Positions 8,820 to 15,152 of a stretch of 36,134 nt of DNA are shown here, piece after piece. The notes beneath the pieces were generated by a model. That model had not been told where the DNA came from. It saw nothing but the letters and a program-made list of their open reading frames with translations, and made no database searches. Within the stretch, counting starts at the first letter, position 1; each line of letters opens with the position of its first letter. A program made the translations under genes and the position numbers. The stretch is taken from NCBI GenBank assembly GCA_025456225.1, contig JALOLB010000035.1, forward strand, positions 1-36,134. Direction: 5' to 3'. Source of the DNA: Thermoanaerobaculaceae bacterium (GTDB lineage Bacteria; Acidobacteriota; Thermoanaerobaculia; Thermoanaerobaculales; Thermoanaerobaculaceae).

Positions 8820-9980
8820 CTACCGTCGCTGAGCACGCAGCGCGCGCACCGTCCGCACCACGCTTGCCACGGCCACGTCGATGTCCCCAGCGGTCGTTGA
8901 GCGCCCCAGGGAGAAGCGGAGCGATGCCCCTGCCAGGTGCCGGCTGCGGCCGATCGCCAGCAGCACGTGAGATGGCTCGGGCTCGGCCGAGGAGCATGCC
9001 GAGCCGGACGAGACCGCGATCTCCCTGACGCCCAGGATCAGCGCGCCGCCGTCGACACCGGCTAACGAGAGGTTGAGGGTGTTGGGCAACCGCTCGGTGG
9101 GATGGCCGTTCTCGACCACATCCTCGAGCTGCGAGCAGATCCCCTCGCGCAACCGGTGCACGAGCGCAGCCTCACGGGCGCCCTCGTCGGCGAGGGTCTC
9201 GAGGCAGACCTCGACGGCCCGGGCGAAGCCGACGATGCCCGCCACGTTGAGGGTCCCCGAGCGCATCCCCTGCTCGTGACCGCCGCCATCCAGCAGCGGC
9301 GCGAGGCGCATGCGGGGCTTCCGGCGGCGCACCACGAGCGCCCCGACGCCCTTCGGTCCGTACAGCTTGTGGGCAGAGAAGCTGACCAGGTCGGCACCCA
9401 GGTCAGTCGTGTCGACCGCGATCTTCCCCACCGCCTGGGTGGCGTCGCAGTGCAGCAGCACGCCCCGCCCGTGGCAGACCCTGGCGATCGCCGCCACCGG
9501 TTGCAGGGTGCCGGTCTCGTTGTTGGCCAGCATCACGCTCACCAGCACCGTGTCGGGGCGGAGCGCCGCCGCCACCTGCTCGGGGCTGACGCGGCCCCAG
9601 CCGTCCACCGGCAGCACGGTCACTTCCCATCCCTCCCGAGCGAGGCGGGCGCAGGGGTCGAGCACCGCCCTGTGCTCGGTCGCGCAGGTCACGAGGTGCC
9701 GGCCCCGGTCGGCGAGCGCCCAGGCGGCGCCCTTGATCGCCAGGTTGCACGACTCGGTGGCCCCGGAGGTGAAGACCAGCTCGTCGGGCTGTGCCCCGAT
9801 CCCGGCGGCGAGGCGCTGACGGGCCTCGTCCACCGCCTTCGCCGCCGCCCAGCCGTAGGGATGGGTGCGGGAGGCGGGATTGCCGAAGCTCTCGCGCAGG
9901 AAGGGCAGCATGGCCTCGAGGACCCGCTCGTCCAGGGGCGTCGTGGCGTTGTGATCGAGATAGACCGGAGCTGGAGGCAC
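8820..9980 (-). CDS. Cysteine desulfurase (IscS/NifS family)
   Basis: PLP enzyme that removes sulfur from cysteine and carries it as a persulfide for Fe-S clusters, thio-modifications and Mo-cofactor sulfuration. The 386-residue protein is full length. PLP-binding residues are present: H103, D179 and Q182 in CDATQAVGK, and Schiff-base K205 in SAHKLYGPKG. The mobile loop has catalytic C329 in SSGSACSSAEPEPSHVL, a form close to group I (IscS/NifS). GTG at 9980 is the start, with a purine-rich GGGGGAG upstream. A TAGATT box lies at 10011-10016. No iscU, nifU or iscR is adjacent. In E. coli, IscS supplies sulfur to FdhD, and an fdhD gene lies 1.4 kb away here, so a formate-dehydrogenase role is plausible but not proven. 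Confidence 0.93.
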   Translation of the reverse strand: MPPAPVYLDHNATTPLDERVLEAMLPFLRESFGNPASRTHPYGWAAAKAVDEARQRLAAGIGAQPDELVFTSGATESCNLAIKGAAWALADRGRHLVTCATEHRAVLDPCARLAREGWEVTVLPVDGWGRVSPEQVAAALRPDTVLVSVMLANNETGTLQPVAAIARVCHGRGVLLHCDATQAVGKIAVDTTDLGADLVSFSAHKLYGPKGVGALVVRRRKPRMRLAPLLDGGGHEQGMRSGTLNVAGIVGFARAVEVCLETLADEGAREAALVHRLREGICSQLEDVVENGHPTERLPNTLNLSLAGVDGGALILGVREIAVSSGSACSSAEPEPSHVLLAIGRSRHLAGASLRFSLGRSTTAGDIDVAVASVVRTVRALRAQRR

Positions 9981-10010
9981 GACCTGGCTCCCCCTTCCCC
10001 TCAGGAGTGC

Positions 10011-10016
10011 AATCTA
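10011..10016 (-). promoter_or_regulatory. Candidate -10 box for cysteine desulfurase gene
   Basis: TAGATT on the minus strand, 30 nt before the GTG start at 9980. The Shine-Dalgarno lies between them. Confidence 0.4.
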
Positions 10017-10143
10017 CGGCGATCCCCCGGTGTCTGCAACGGAGCCCCCACGTCCCTTCGGGAGGGAGTCCCATCTGGCGGGTCCCCGCGCCACACACCG
10101 CTCCGCCCCGGGACCGGCCGAAGCCACCAGGGGGCGGAGACGT

Positions 10144-10171
10144 GACGAGCCGGGCGGAAGCCCGGCTCGTC
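10144..10171. terminator. 12-bp GGAA-loop hairpin downstream of porin gene
   Basis: Perfect 12-bp stem (GACGAGCCGGGC and its complement) with a GGAA tetraloop, 15 nt beyond the porin stop. There is no T-tract on either side. It could stop transcription with Rho or stabilise the mRNA end. Confidence 0.55.
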
Positions 10172-10186
10172 GCCAGGAGCCGCGCG

Positions 10187-11237
10187 CTAGAAGAGGAGGA
10201 GCTGGGCCTGCATCACGACCTGGAGGCGGTCGGGAGCCCCGTCCTTCTCGATCTGACCGACCCCGAGCTTGAGGTTCAGCCGGTGGGCGTCGTGCCAGTA
10301 CGTCGGCAGCCCCGTCCGCCTCGAGATCCCGCCGTGAGTACTGCAGGTACGGCGTGAGCTTGAGCGACTTGATGAGGTAGCCGGCCTCGGCGAAGAACGT
10401 GTCCTGCTCGGCGAGGGTGGGCATCAGCTCGCCGCCGTCGAGGCGCACGGCGTTGACCTGCGCCGTCACCGCGTTGCCACCGACCGGCAGGTCGAGGAAG
10501 ACATCCGCTCCGGTGGCGCTGTAGTCCTTCTGCTGGTCGTAGGACACGCCGAGCCCCAGCACCCGCTTCTTGCCCAGGCTCGTGCCGGGGTAGAAGAAGT
10601 CGGTCTGCGCCTCCCACGGGTACCAGACGACCCGGGCCGCTGTGCGGAAGGAGTTTCGGGACCCGGTGCCGCGCACGCCCTGGTACACGCCGGCGCGCAC
10701 CTCGACGTGGTTGCCGCCGAGATAGCCGCGGGCGGCCAGGCCGTAGTCGCGGCCGGCCTGCATGCCCATCGGGGCCGAGGTGAGGAAGGCGACGGGGCTG
10801 TAGTCGACGCCGAGCAATGTCCCGGCGCCCTGCCCGGAGTGATACGAGTTGGCGACGAGCAGCTTCCCTGCGTCCAGCTTCCAGGACTTGCACACCTGAT
10901 AGGTGAGGATCAGGTCCTGGATGTACATGGTGGCCTCGGTGCGCTTGCCGTCGGCGCCGGCCTTGCCCAGGTTGGGGCTGTCGGTGTCGAGGAACAACGT
11001 GAAGCGGTCACCGAGCTTCCCACCGATCATGAGGCGGATCCGGCGGATGAAGAGGTTCTGGGCGGTGGTTTCGCCATCGGCGTTCTCCAGCCACTCGGCC
11101 TGGGGCTGGGCGAGCACTCCCAGTTTGAGGCTGGCCGAGCCATCCGGAGACGTGATGACGAACTGCGCCGAAGCCGGGACCGCTGCCACGACGAGGCAGG
11201 CAGCGACTGTGAGAGAAAAGAGACCTGTGCGATACAC
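10187..11237 (-). pseudogene. Phosphate-selective porin O/P-like outer-membrane protein, single-base frameshift
   Basis: Beta-barrel porin of the OprO/OprP-like family, about 350 residues. GTG at 11237 has GGAGG 5 nt upstream and starts a good signal peptide ending PASA before Q. The mature protein opens with GSASLKLGVLAQPQAEW, then FIRRIRLMIGGKLGDRFTLFLDTD, both typical of this porin family. The frame runs well to LQYSRRDLEADG, then becomes unlike a porin. Removing one base from the C4 tract at 10310-10313 restores the conserved continuation YWHDAHRLNLKLGVGQIEKD and a terminal strand ending in Phe (QAQLLLF) at a stop codon at 10187-10189. The gap is therefore one extra base: a real pseudogene, a phase-variation tract or a sequencing error. 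Substrate cannot be told. Confidence 0.8.
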
Positions 11238-11290
11238 GAAAACCTCCAAGCGCGTTGACGCCACCAGGGCGGCACGCAGCGGTGGCGGAG

Positions 11291-11299
11291 ATTCTACCA
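11291..11299 (-). promoter_or_regulatory. Extended -10 promoter of porin gene
   Basis: On the minus strand TGGTAGAAT reads as TG-n-TAGAAT, 53 nt upstream of the porin GTG. No clear -35, as expected for an extended -10 promoter. Confidence 0.5.
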
Positions 11300-11406
11300 G
11301 CGGGAGGCCGCCAAGGCACGCCGAGGGGGTGTCGCCTGCCTGACGGACCGACGCCACGGGAGGAGCGCAGGCACCTGCGGCCTCCCCTGCGCGACCGGGC
11401 GCTCGT

Positions 11407-11414
11407 GCTACGCT
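11407..11414 (+). promoter_or_regulatory. Extended -10-like box of fdhD
   Basis: TG-C-TACGCT at 11406-11414 precedes the ATG at 11424 by 9 nt. Transcription starting about 7 nt downstream would leave almost no leader before that ATG, or an 18-nt leader before the alternative GTG at 11439. Confidence 0.4.
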
Positions 11415-11423
11415 CCCTGGCTC

Positions 11424-12308
11424 ATGGAGGACCGCAGCGTGCAGGCCCATGTCGTGCAGGCACCGCTCCTGATGTTCGACGAGAGCGGGGCGCGGGTTCG
11501 CGAAGTCACCCTGGTCTGCGAGGCGGCGGTCAGGATCCGCGTGAACGGCGTGCTGGTCGCGGAGACCCAGTGTATGCCGGACGGGTTGGCGGAGCTGGCC
11601 GTGGGCTTCCTGGTGACCGCGGGTGTGGTGCGGACGCGCAGCGAGCTGCTGCGTGTCGAGGTCAACGCCGAGGCACTGGTCGTCGACGTGGCAGCGGACC
11701 TGCCGCCGGGGCGGCTGGAGGGGTTGAGCGGCCGCGGGCGGATCGGGTCCGGTCTCGGACGCGGCGTGACTCTGCCGGAGGGACCCTCCTCCGTCAGGTC
11801 TGCAGACGACGGTCGCCCGGCGGATCCGGGCCCGCCAATCCCCTCGGACCCGCTCGAGCCCAGCCGCTCCGAGGCGTGTGCCGGTTCGGAGAGGACAGCC
11901 TCCAGCCTCACCTTGCCGGCGGCGCGAATCATGGAGCTTGGCCACCTGTTCGACAACCGGCCCGGGCTCTACCAGCAGACCCAGTGCGTCCACTCGGCAG
12001 CCCTGAGTGACGGCACGAGATACCTCCACTTCGCCGAGGACCTGGGTCGCCACAGCGCGGTGGACAAGGTGATCGGCCTGGCGTTCCTGAGCGGCGAGCA
12101 CTTCACGGACCTCGTGCTGCTGTGCTCGGGCCGGTTCGCCTCCGACATGGTCACCAAGGTGGCGCGCGTCGGCGTTCCGCTCGTGATCTCACCCGCAGCC
12201 GCCACCCACGAGGCGGTCCTTCTGGCCGAGCGTCATCAGATCACCCTGTGCGGGCGCGTGCGACAGCACTCGATGACCGTCTACTCCGCGTCCTGGCGGG
12301 TGACCTGA
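11424..12308 (+). CDS. fdhD: Formate dehydrogenase accessory sulfurtransferase FdhD
   Basis: FdhD passes sulfur from a cysteine desulfurase to the molybdenum cofactor of formate dehydrogenase. The 294-residue protein has the N-terminal CEAAVRIRVNGVLVAETQCMPD and LAELAVGFLVTAG motifs. In the C-terminal half it has TQCVHSAAL (E. coli: TGCTHAAAW), EDLGRHSAVDKVIG, SGRFASDMVTKVARVGVPLVISPAA and a final VYSASWRV. The region that normally carries the CxxC or SGCGxG sulfur-relay loop reads SGLGRGVTLPEG here, so the Cys appears replaced by Leu 111. A Pro/Ser/Asp-rich stretch (about 118-160) follows, with a lone Cys 152 in CAGS. ATG 11424 has no ribosome site; GTG 11439 has GGAGG 8 nt upstream and is an equally good start. 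It is divergent from the porin and upstream of the OFA transporter. Confidence 0.9.
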   Translation: MEDRSVQAHVVQAPLLMFDESGARVREVTLVCEAAVRIRVNGVLVAETQCMPDGLAELAVGFLVTAGVVRTRSELLRVEVNAEALVVDVAADLPPGRLEGLSGRGRIGSGLGRGVTLPEGPSSVRSADDGRPADPGPPIPSDPLEPSRSEACAGSERTASSLTLPAARIMELGHLFDNRPGLYQQTQCVHSAALSDGTRYLHFAEDLGRHSAVDKVIGLAFLSGEHFTDLVLLCSGRFASDMVTKVARVGVPLVISPAAATHEAVLLAERHQITLCGRVRQHSMTVYSASWRVT

Positions 12309-12337
12309 CGAGCTGGCGTTGATTCCCGGAGCGGACC

Positions 12338-12370
12338 TTGACAGTCCAACTCTCGTGACTATTATCACAA
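12338..12370 (+). promoter_or_regulatory. Sigma70-type promoter with overlapping palindromic operator (OFA transporter)
   Basis: TTGACA (12338-12343), a 16-nt spacer and TATTAT (12360-12365) form the best consensus promoter in the window. An 18-bp imperfect palindrome TCGTGACTATTATCACAA (12353-12370) covers the -10. It fits CRP/FNR-type GTGA-N6-TCAC symmetry, and less exactly the Rex form TTGTGAA-N4-TTCACAA. It matches the palindrome at the fdhA promoter (19722-19739) at 14 of 18 positions in direct alignment. A site over the -10 suggests repression. Confidence 0.75.
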
Positions 12371-12694
12371 CGCGGAAGAGAGGGGTTTGCCGTCTGTCAC
12401 TTGCGTCCTCCGGCACCGGTCATCTCGTAGCGGAGACGTGGTTGCTGGCGGGCCTCACCCCTTTGACCAACGAGCGTACCTGTGATGCGGAGAGGCGTGT
12501 CGAGCGTGCTCCCGTTCCCGGTTCGAGCCAGAAGGGGAGGTGCAGGGAGGGACTGAACAGGCCGTCGCCAGAGGCACTGAGGCCGCCCTGCCGTCCGGTA
12601 TCCATGACCTGAAGACACGGTGCTTGCGCAGTGTCGACCGCGAAGCGCAAGCCCAACCAGCAACAGTGGTAATGACAAGGAGAGAGGGGAATCC
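12371..12694 (+). other. Long untranslated leader of the OFA transporter gene
   Basis: About 320 nt without a credible gene lie between the promoter and the start at 12695. Visible structure: a perfect 8-bp inverted repeat GCTTGCGC / GCGCAAGC (12622-12629 and 12645-12652, 15-nt loop) ending 42 nt before the start; a small CCGG-CA-CCGG hairpin near 12410; and a possible long-range GGGGT/ACCCC pairing (near 12382 and 12457). A three-codon mini-ORF (ATG ACC TGA, 12604-12612) repeats the 10-nt start context ATCCATGACC found at the real start. I recognise no known riboswitch class. A tRNA-like GGTTCGAGCC near 12520 does not fold into a T-arm. Confidence 0.5.
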
Positions 12695-14080
12695 ATGACC
12701 GCAACCGACAACCCGAACAGGGCTCCGGGCAGCGAGCCCAAGACGAGGAACCGATGGCTGATCGCCATCATGGGAACCATGCTGCAGCTCTTCCTGGGGA
12801 CTGCCTATGCATGGTCCTACTTCCAGAAGCCGCTGGGCGACGCCTTCGGCTGGTCGAACAGCATGACCGCCTGGGCGTTCTGCCTGGCCATCTGCTTCCT
12901 CGGCCTCGCCGCCGCGTGGGGCGGCATGAACCTGGCCAAGATCGGGCCCACCAAGCTGGCGATGATCGGCGGCGCACTGTTCGGTGTCGGCTACCTGCTC
13001 GGGGCCCTCGCGCTGTCGATGAAGTCGCCGTTCATGCTCTTCCTCGGCTACGGCGTGGTCGGCGGCTGCGGCCTCGGCCTCGGGTACGTGACGCCCGTGG
13101 CGACGGTCGCGAAGTGGTTCCCGGACAAGAAGGGGTTCGCCACCGGCATGGTGGTCATGGGCTTCGGCCTGGGCGCCCTGGTCATGTCCAAGGTCTTCGC
13201 TCCGCTGCTCTTCAACCACTTCAAGACCGGGGTCGAGCTGGTCTACGCCTCCGTCGAGGGCAAGCTCGTCCTGCAGAACCCCGAGGCGCTCCAGGTGATC
13301 CTCACCAAGCTGTTCGCCGCGCTGGGCGTCATCTTCCTGGTTCTCACCGTGCCGGTCGGATGGTTCCTGAAGAACCCACCCGCTGGCTACGTGCCTGCCG
13401 GCTGGACGCCGCCCGTCGTCGTGCCGAGCGCCAAGACCGCCGCGTTCGACGCGCTCACCGCCAAGGACTGCCTGCTCTCGAGCCGCTTCTTCCTGATGTG
13501 GATCGTGTTCTTCTGCAACATCACGGCCGGCATCGCCATCATCGGCTTCCAGTCGCCGCTGTTCCAGGACCTGTGGCACAAGGTCGACCCCGCGTTGACG
13601 GCGGCCGTCCTCGCGTCCTTCGGCGCGACGCTGATCGGCGTGACCTCCCTGTTCAACGGGATCGGGAGGTTCTTCTGGGGCGGGATGTCCGACAAGATCG
13701 GGCGCTCGAAGACGTTCTCGATCATGCTCGGCAGCCAGATCCTGGTCTTCGCCGCCCTGGCCTGGACCGGCAACCCGTGGGTCTTCGCGGCGCTGTTCTG
13801 CTACATCCTGCTGTGCTACGGCGGCGGCTTCGGCACCATGCCGTCGTTCGTGCTGGACGTCTACGGCGCCAAGCTCATGCCGGTGGTCTACGGCACGATC
13901 CTGACCGCGTGGTCGGCCGCCGGCATCGTGGGACCGCAGATGGTCGGCATCATCAAGGACAACTGGCCGGCCAAGGCCGGCTTCTACAGCTTCCTGGCCA
14001 GCCTGGCGTTCGTCACGATCGGGTTTGTCATCACGTTCGCGCTCAGCAACAAGCCGTTCGAGAAGAAGTCTGCAGCGTGA
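12695..14080 (+). CDS. MFS transporter, oxalate/formate antiporter (OFA) family
   Basis: Major facilitator of 461 residues with 12 predicted helices and both termini cytosolic. The first helix motif LQLFLGTAYAWSYFQKPL, the GLGYVTPVATVAKWFPDKKGFATGMVVMGFGLGA segment (pieces of one conserved stretch near residues 120-155) and NGIGRFFWGGMSDKIGRSK are hallmarks of the OFA family, whose best-known member exchanges oxalate for formate in Oxalobacter. Related members carry other monocarboxylates. ATG at 12695 is preceded by AGGAGAGAGGGG, so the longer upstream frame is not used. Its promoter shares an operator with the fdhA operon, which supports formate or oxalate as substrate; that is inference. 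A strong palindrome and a terminator follow. Confidence 0.88.
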   Translation: MTATDNPNRAPGSEPKTRNRWLIAIMGTMLQLFLGTAYAWSYFQKPLGDAFGWSNSMTAWAFCLAICFLGLAAAWGGMNLAKIGPTKLAMIGGALFGVGYLLGALALSMKSPFMLFLGYGVVGGCGLGLGYVTPVATVAKWFPDKKGFATGMVVMGFGLGALVMSKVFAPLLFNHFKTGVELVYASVEGKLVLQNPEALQVILTKLFAALGVIFLVLTVPVGWFLKNPPAGYVPAGWTPPVVVPSAKTAAFDALTAKDCLLSSRFFLMWIVFFCNITAGIAIIGFQSPLFQDLWHKVDPALTAAVLASFGATLIGVTSLFNGIGRFFWGGMSDKIGRSKTFSIMLGSQILVFAALAWTGNPWVFAALFCYILLCYGGGFGTMPSFVLDVYGAKLMPVVYGTILTAWSAAGIVGPQMVGIIKDNWPAKAGFYSFLASLAFVTIGFVITFALSNKPFEKKSAA

Positions 14081-14088
14081 GGCCGAGC

Positions 14089-14110
14089 GGGGTCAACCGC
14101 GGTTGACCCC
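14089..14110. repeat. Perfect 22-bp palindrome after the OFA transporter gene
   Basis: Two 11-nt arms (GGGGTCAACCG and its complement) abut with no loop, starting 8 nt after the stop codon. It may be part of the transcription end, an mRNA stabiliser or a protein site; a canonical terminator follows 20 nt later. Confidence 0.6.
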
Positions 14111-14130
14111 AGCACGTTCGATCCAAGCAG

Positions 14131-14164
14131 AAGGACGCGGCGTCGTGCCGCGTCCTTTCTCTTT
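14131..14164 (+). terminator. Rho-independent terminator of OFA transporter gene
   Basis: Perfect 11-bp stem AAGGACGCGGC / GCCGCGTCCTT with a GTCGT loop, followed by TTCTCTTT. It lies between convergent genes. Confidence 0.88.
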
Positions 14165-14194
14165 GCTGGTCTTCTCACGTCCGACGGCCAGGCT

Positions 14195-14652
14195 TCAGCC
14201 TCCCCAGGGCATCCCGGCGTACTCGGCGAAGACACGGTCGTGGATCGTCTTGAACAGCCGCTCGTGCTCACGCTCCCAGCCGGCCAGCCGCAACAGCGCG
14301 TGCCGTGTCTCACCCTCGGCGCCCGCAGCCATGGAGTCGTAGAACTCGGCAAGGTCGCGCTCGATCAGAAACGCCATGCGCAGCACCGGCAGGTCGGGGA
14401 CCATCGCTTCCGCCGTGGTCTGCTCGATCATCTCCGAGGCGGCCCGCTCGGAGAAGAAGCTGGAGTCGTGGGGAGCGGCAGCCGCTTCGGTCGGCGGCAC
14501 CCCTTGCCCCGTGTGCTCGGCGATCAACCGCTCGATGAAACGAATGTGCCCGGCCTCCTCCTCGGCGAGGCGCTGGAAGATCCCCACGACAACCCTTCGC
14601 GCTCGCGCTCCAGGGCGTAGTTGAGTACCTTCCCAACGTCCATCGTGGCCAT
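14195..14652 (-). pseudogene. Ferritin-like/rubrerythrin-family protein with internal deletion and frameshift
   Basis: The C-terminal 130 codons read well as a ferritin-like four-helix protein: IFQRLAEEEAGHIRFIERLIAEH, then a spacer and a second half-repeat FLIERDLAEFYDSMAAGAEGETRHALLRLAGWEREHERLF with Glu-x-x-His metal motifs. The expected N-terminus lies in another frame: ATG at 14652 begins MATMDVGKVLNYALEREREG, the usual first-helix start. The two meet near 14580. Between EREREG and IFQRLAEEE the family has about 15-18 more residues (usually containing FY), which are absent. A deletion that also shifts the frame explains both. The short remaining frame could start at GTG 14587, but would lack half the first helix bundle. 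Assembly error is the alternative. Confidence 0.7.
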
Positions 14653-14691
14653 GTGCGCTTCACCATTCCCTTCCGCCGTGTCGGCCGTCAC

Positions 14692-14725
14692 CGGGCTCGA
14701 TCTCGGCGTGGCATCCTCGAGCCCG
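14692..14725. terminator. 9-bp hairpin at the end of the fdh operon
   Basis: Inverted repeat CGGGCTCGA / TCGAGCCCG with a 16-nt loop, 22 nt beyond the stop of the receiver gene. No T-tract, so at best a Rho-assisted end or mRNA stabiliser. Confidence 0.4.
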
Positions 14726-14746
14726 ACAAGCGCCCGCTGCTGCCGA

Positions 14747-15136
14747 CTATTCCACCCGGGCGCGGCGCGCCAGCAGGCGCTTCACCTTGGCGAGCAGCTC
14801 CTCGGGCGCGATCGGCTTGTTGACCAGATCGGCCACTGCCAGGGAGCTGGTGTCAAACAGGGAGTCCGCCGCGTCGGCAATCGAGGACAGCATGAGCACC
14901 GGCACGCCCGGGAACTCCCTGGCAAACCACTGGGCGGTATCGAACCCGGCGTCGGCCTGCTCCATCATGACGTCGAGGATCACCAGGTCGGGTCGCGCCG
15001 AGGCCATCACGGTCCTGCCCTCGGCGCCGGAGGATGCGACCGACACGGCGTACCCGGCGCTCTCGAGCACCAACCTGCAGAAGGCGTGGATGTCCGGATC
15101 GTCGTCGATGACCAGGACCTTGGTTTGCTCAGTCAT
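14747..15136 (-). CDS. Stand-alone response regulator receiver protein
   Basis: A 129-residue single receiver domain with no output domain. The phosphoacceptor is D55 in LVILDVMM, the acidic pocket is D11-D13 in VIDDDPD, the switch Ser is in LMLSS near residue 84, and K107 lies in VNKPI. ATG at 15136 has GGAAGGTG 5 nt upstream. It is the last gene of the fdhA-fdhB-receiver operon, 16 nt after the fdhB stop, so it should be made together with formate dehydrogenase. No histidine kinase is in the window. Like other CheY-type proteins it must act through protein contacts; its partner and any effect on the enzyme are unknown. Confidence 0.92.
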   Translation of the reverse strand: MTEQTKVLVIDDDPDIHAFCRLVLESAGYAVSVASSGAEGRTVMASARPDLVILDVMMEQADAGFDTAQWFAREFPGVPVLMLSSIADAADSLFDTSSLAVADLVNKPIAPEELLAKVKRLLARRARVE

Positions 15137-15152
15137 CAGAACACCTTCCCTC

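Noticed and set aside
12515..12535. tRNA-like T-loop (GGTTCGAGCC), considered as part of selC or another tRNA
   Set aside because: The flanking bases do not form a 5-bp T-stem, and no acceptor or anticodon arm could be built around it.
12319..12612. Small 97-codon frame upstream of the OFA transporter
   Set aside because: It begins before the TTGACA promoter, has no ribosome site and no recognisable sequence; the region reads better as promoter plus leader.
14195..14587. Calling the 130-codon ferritin-like frame an intact gene from GTG 14587
   Set aside because: It would lack most of the first helix and has no ribosome site, while the missing N-terminus is recognisable just upstream in another frame.
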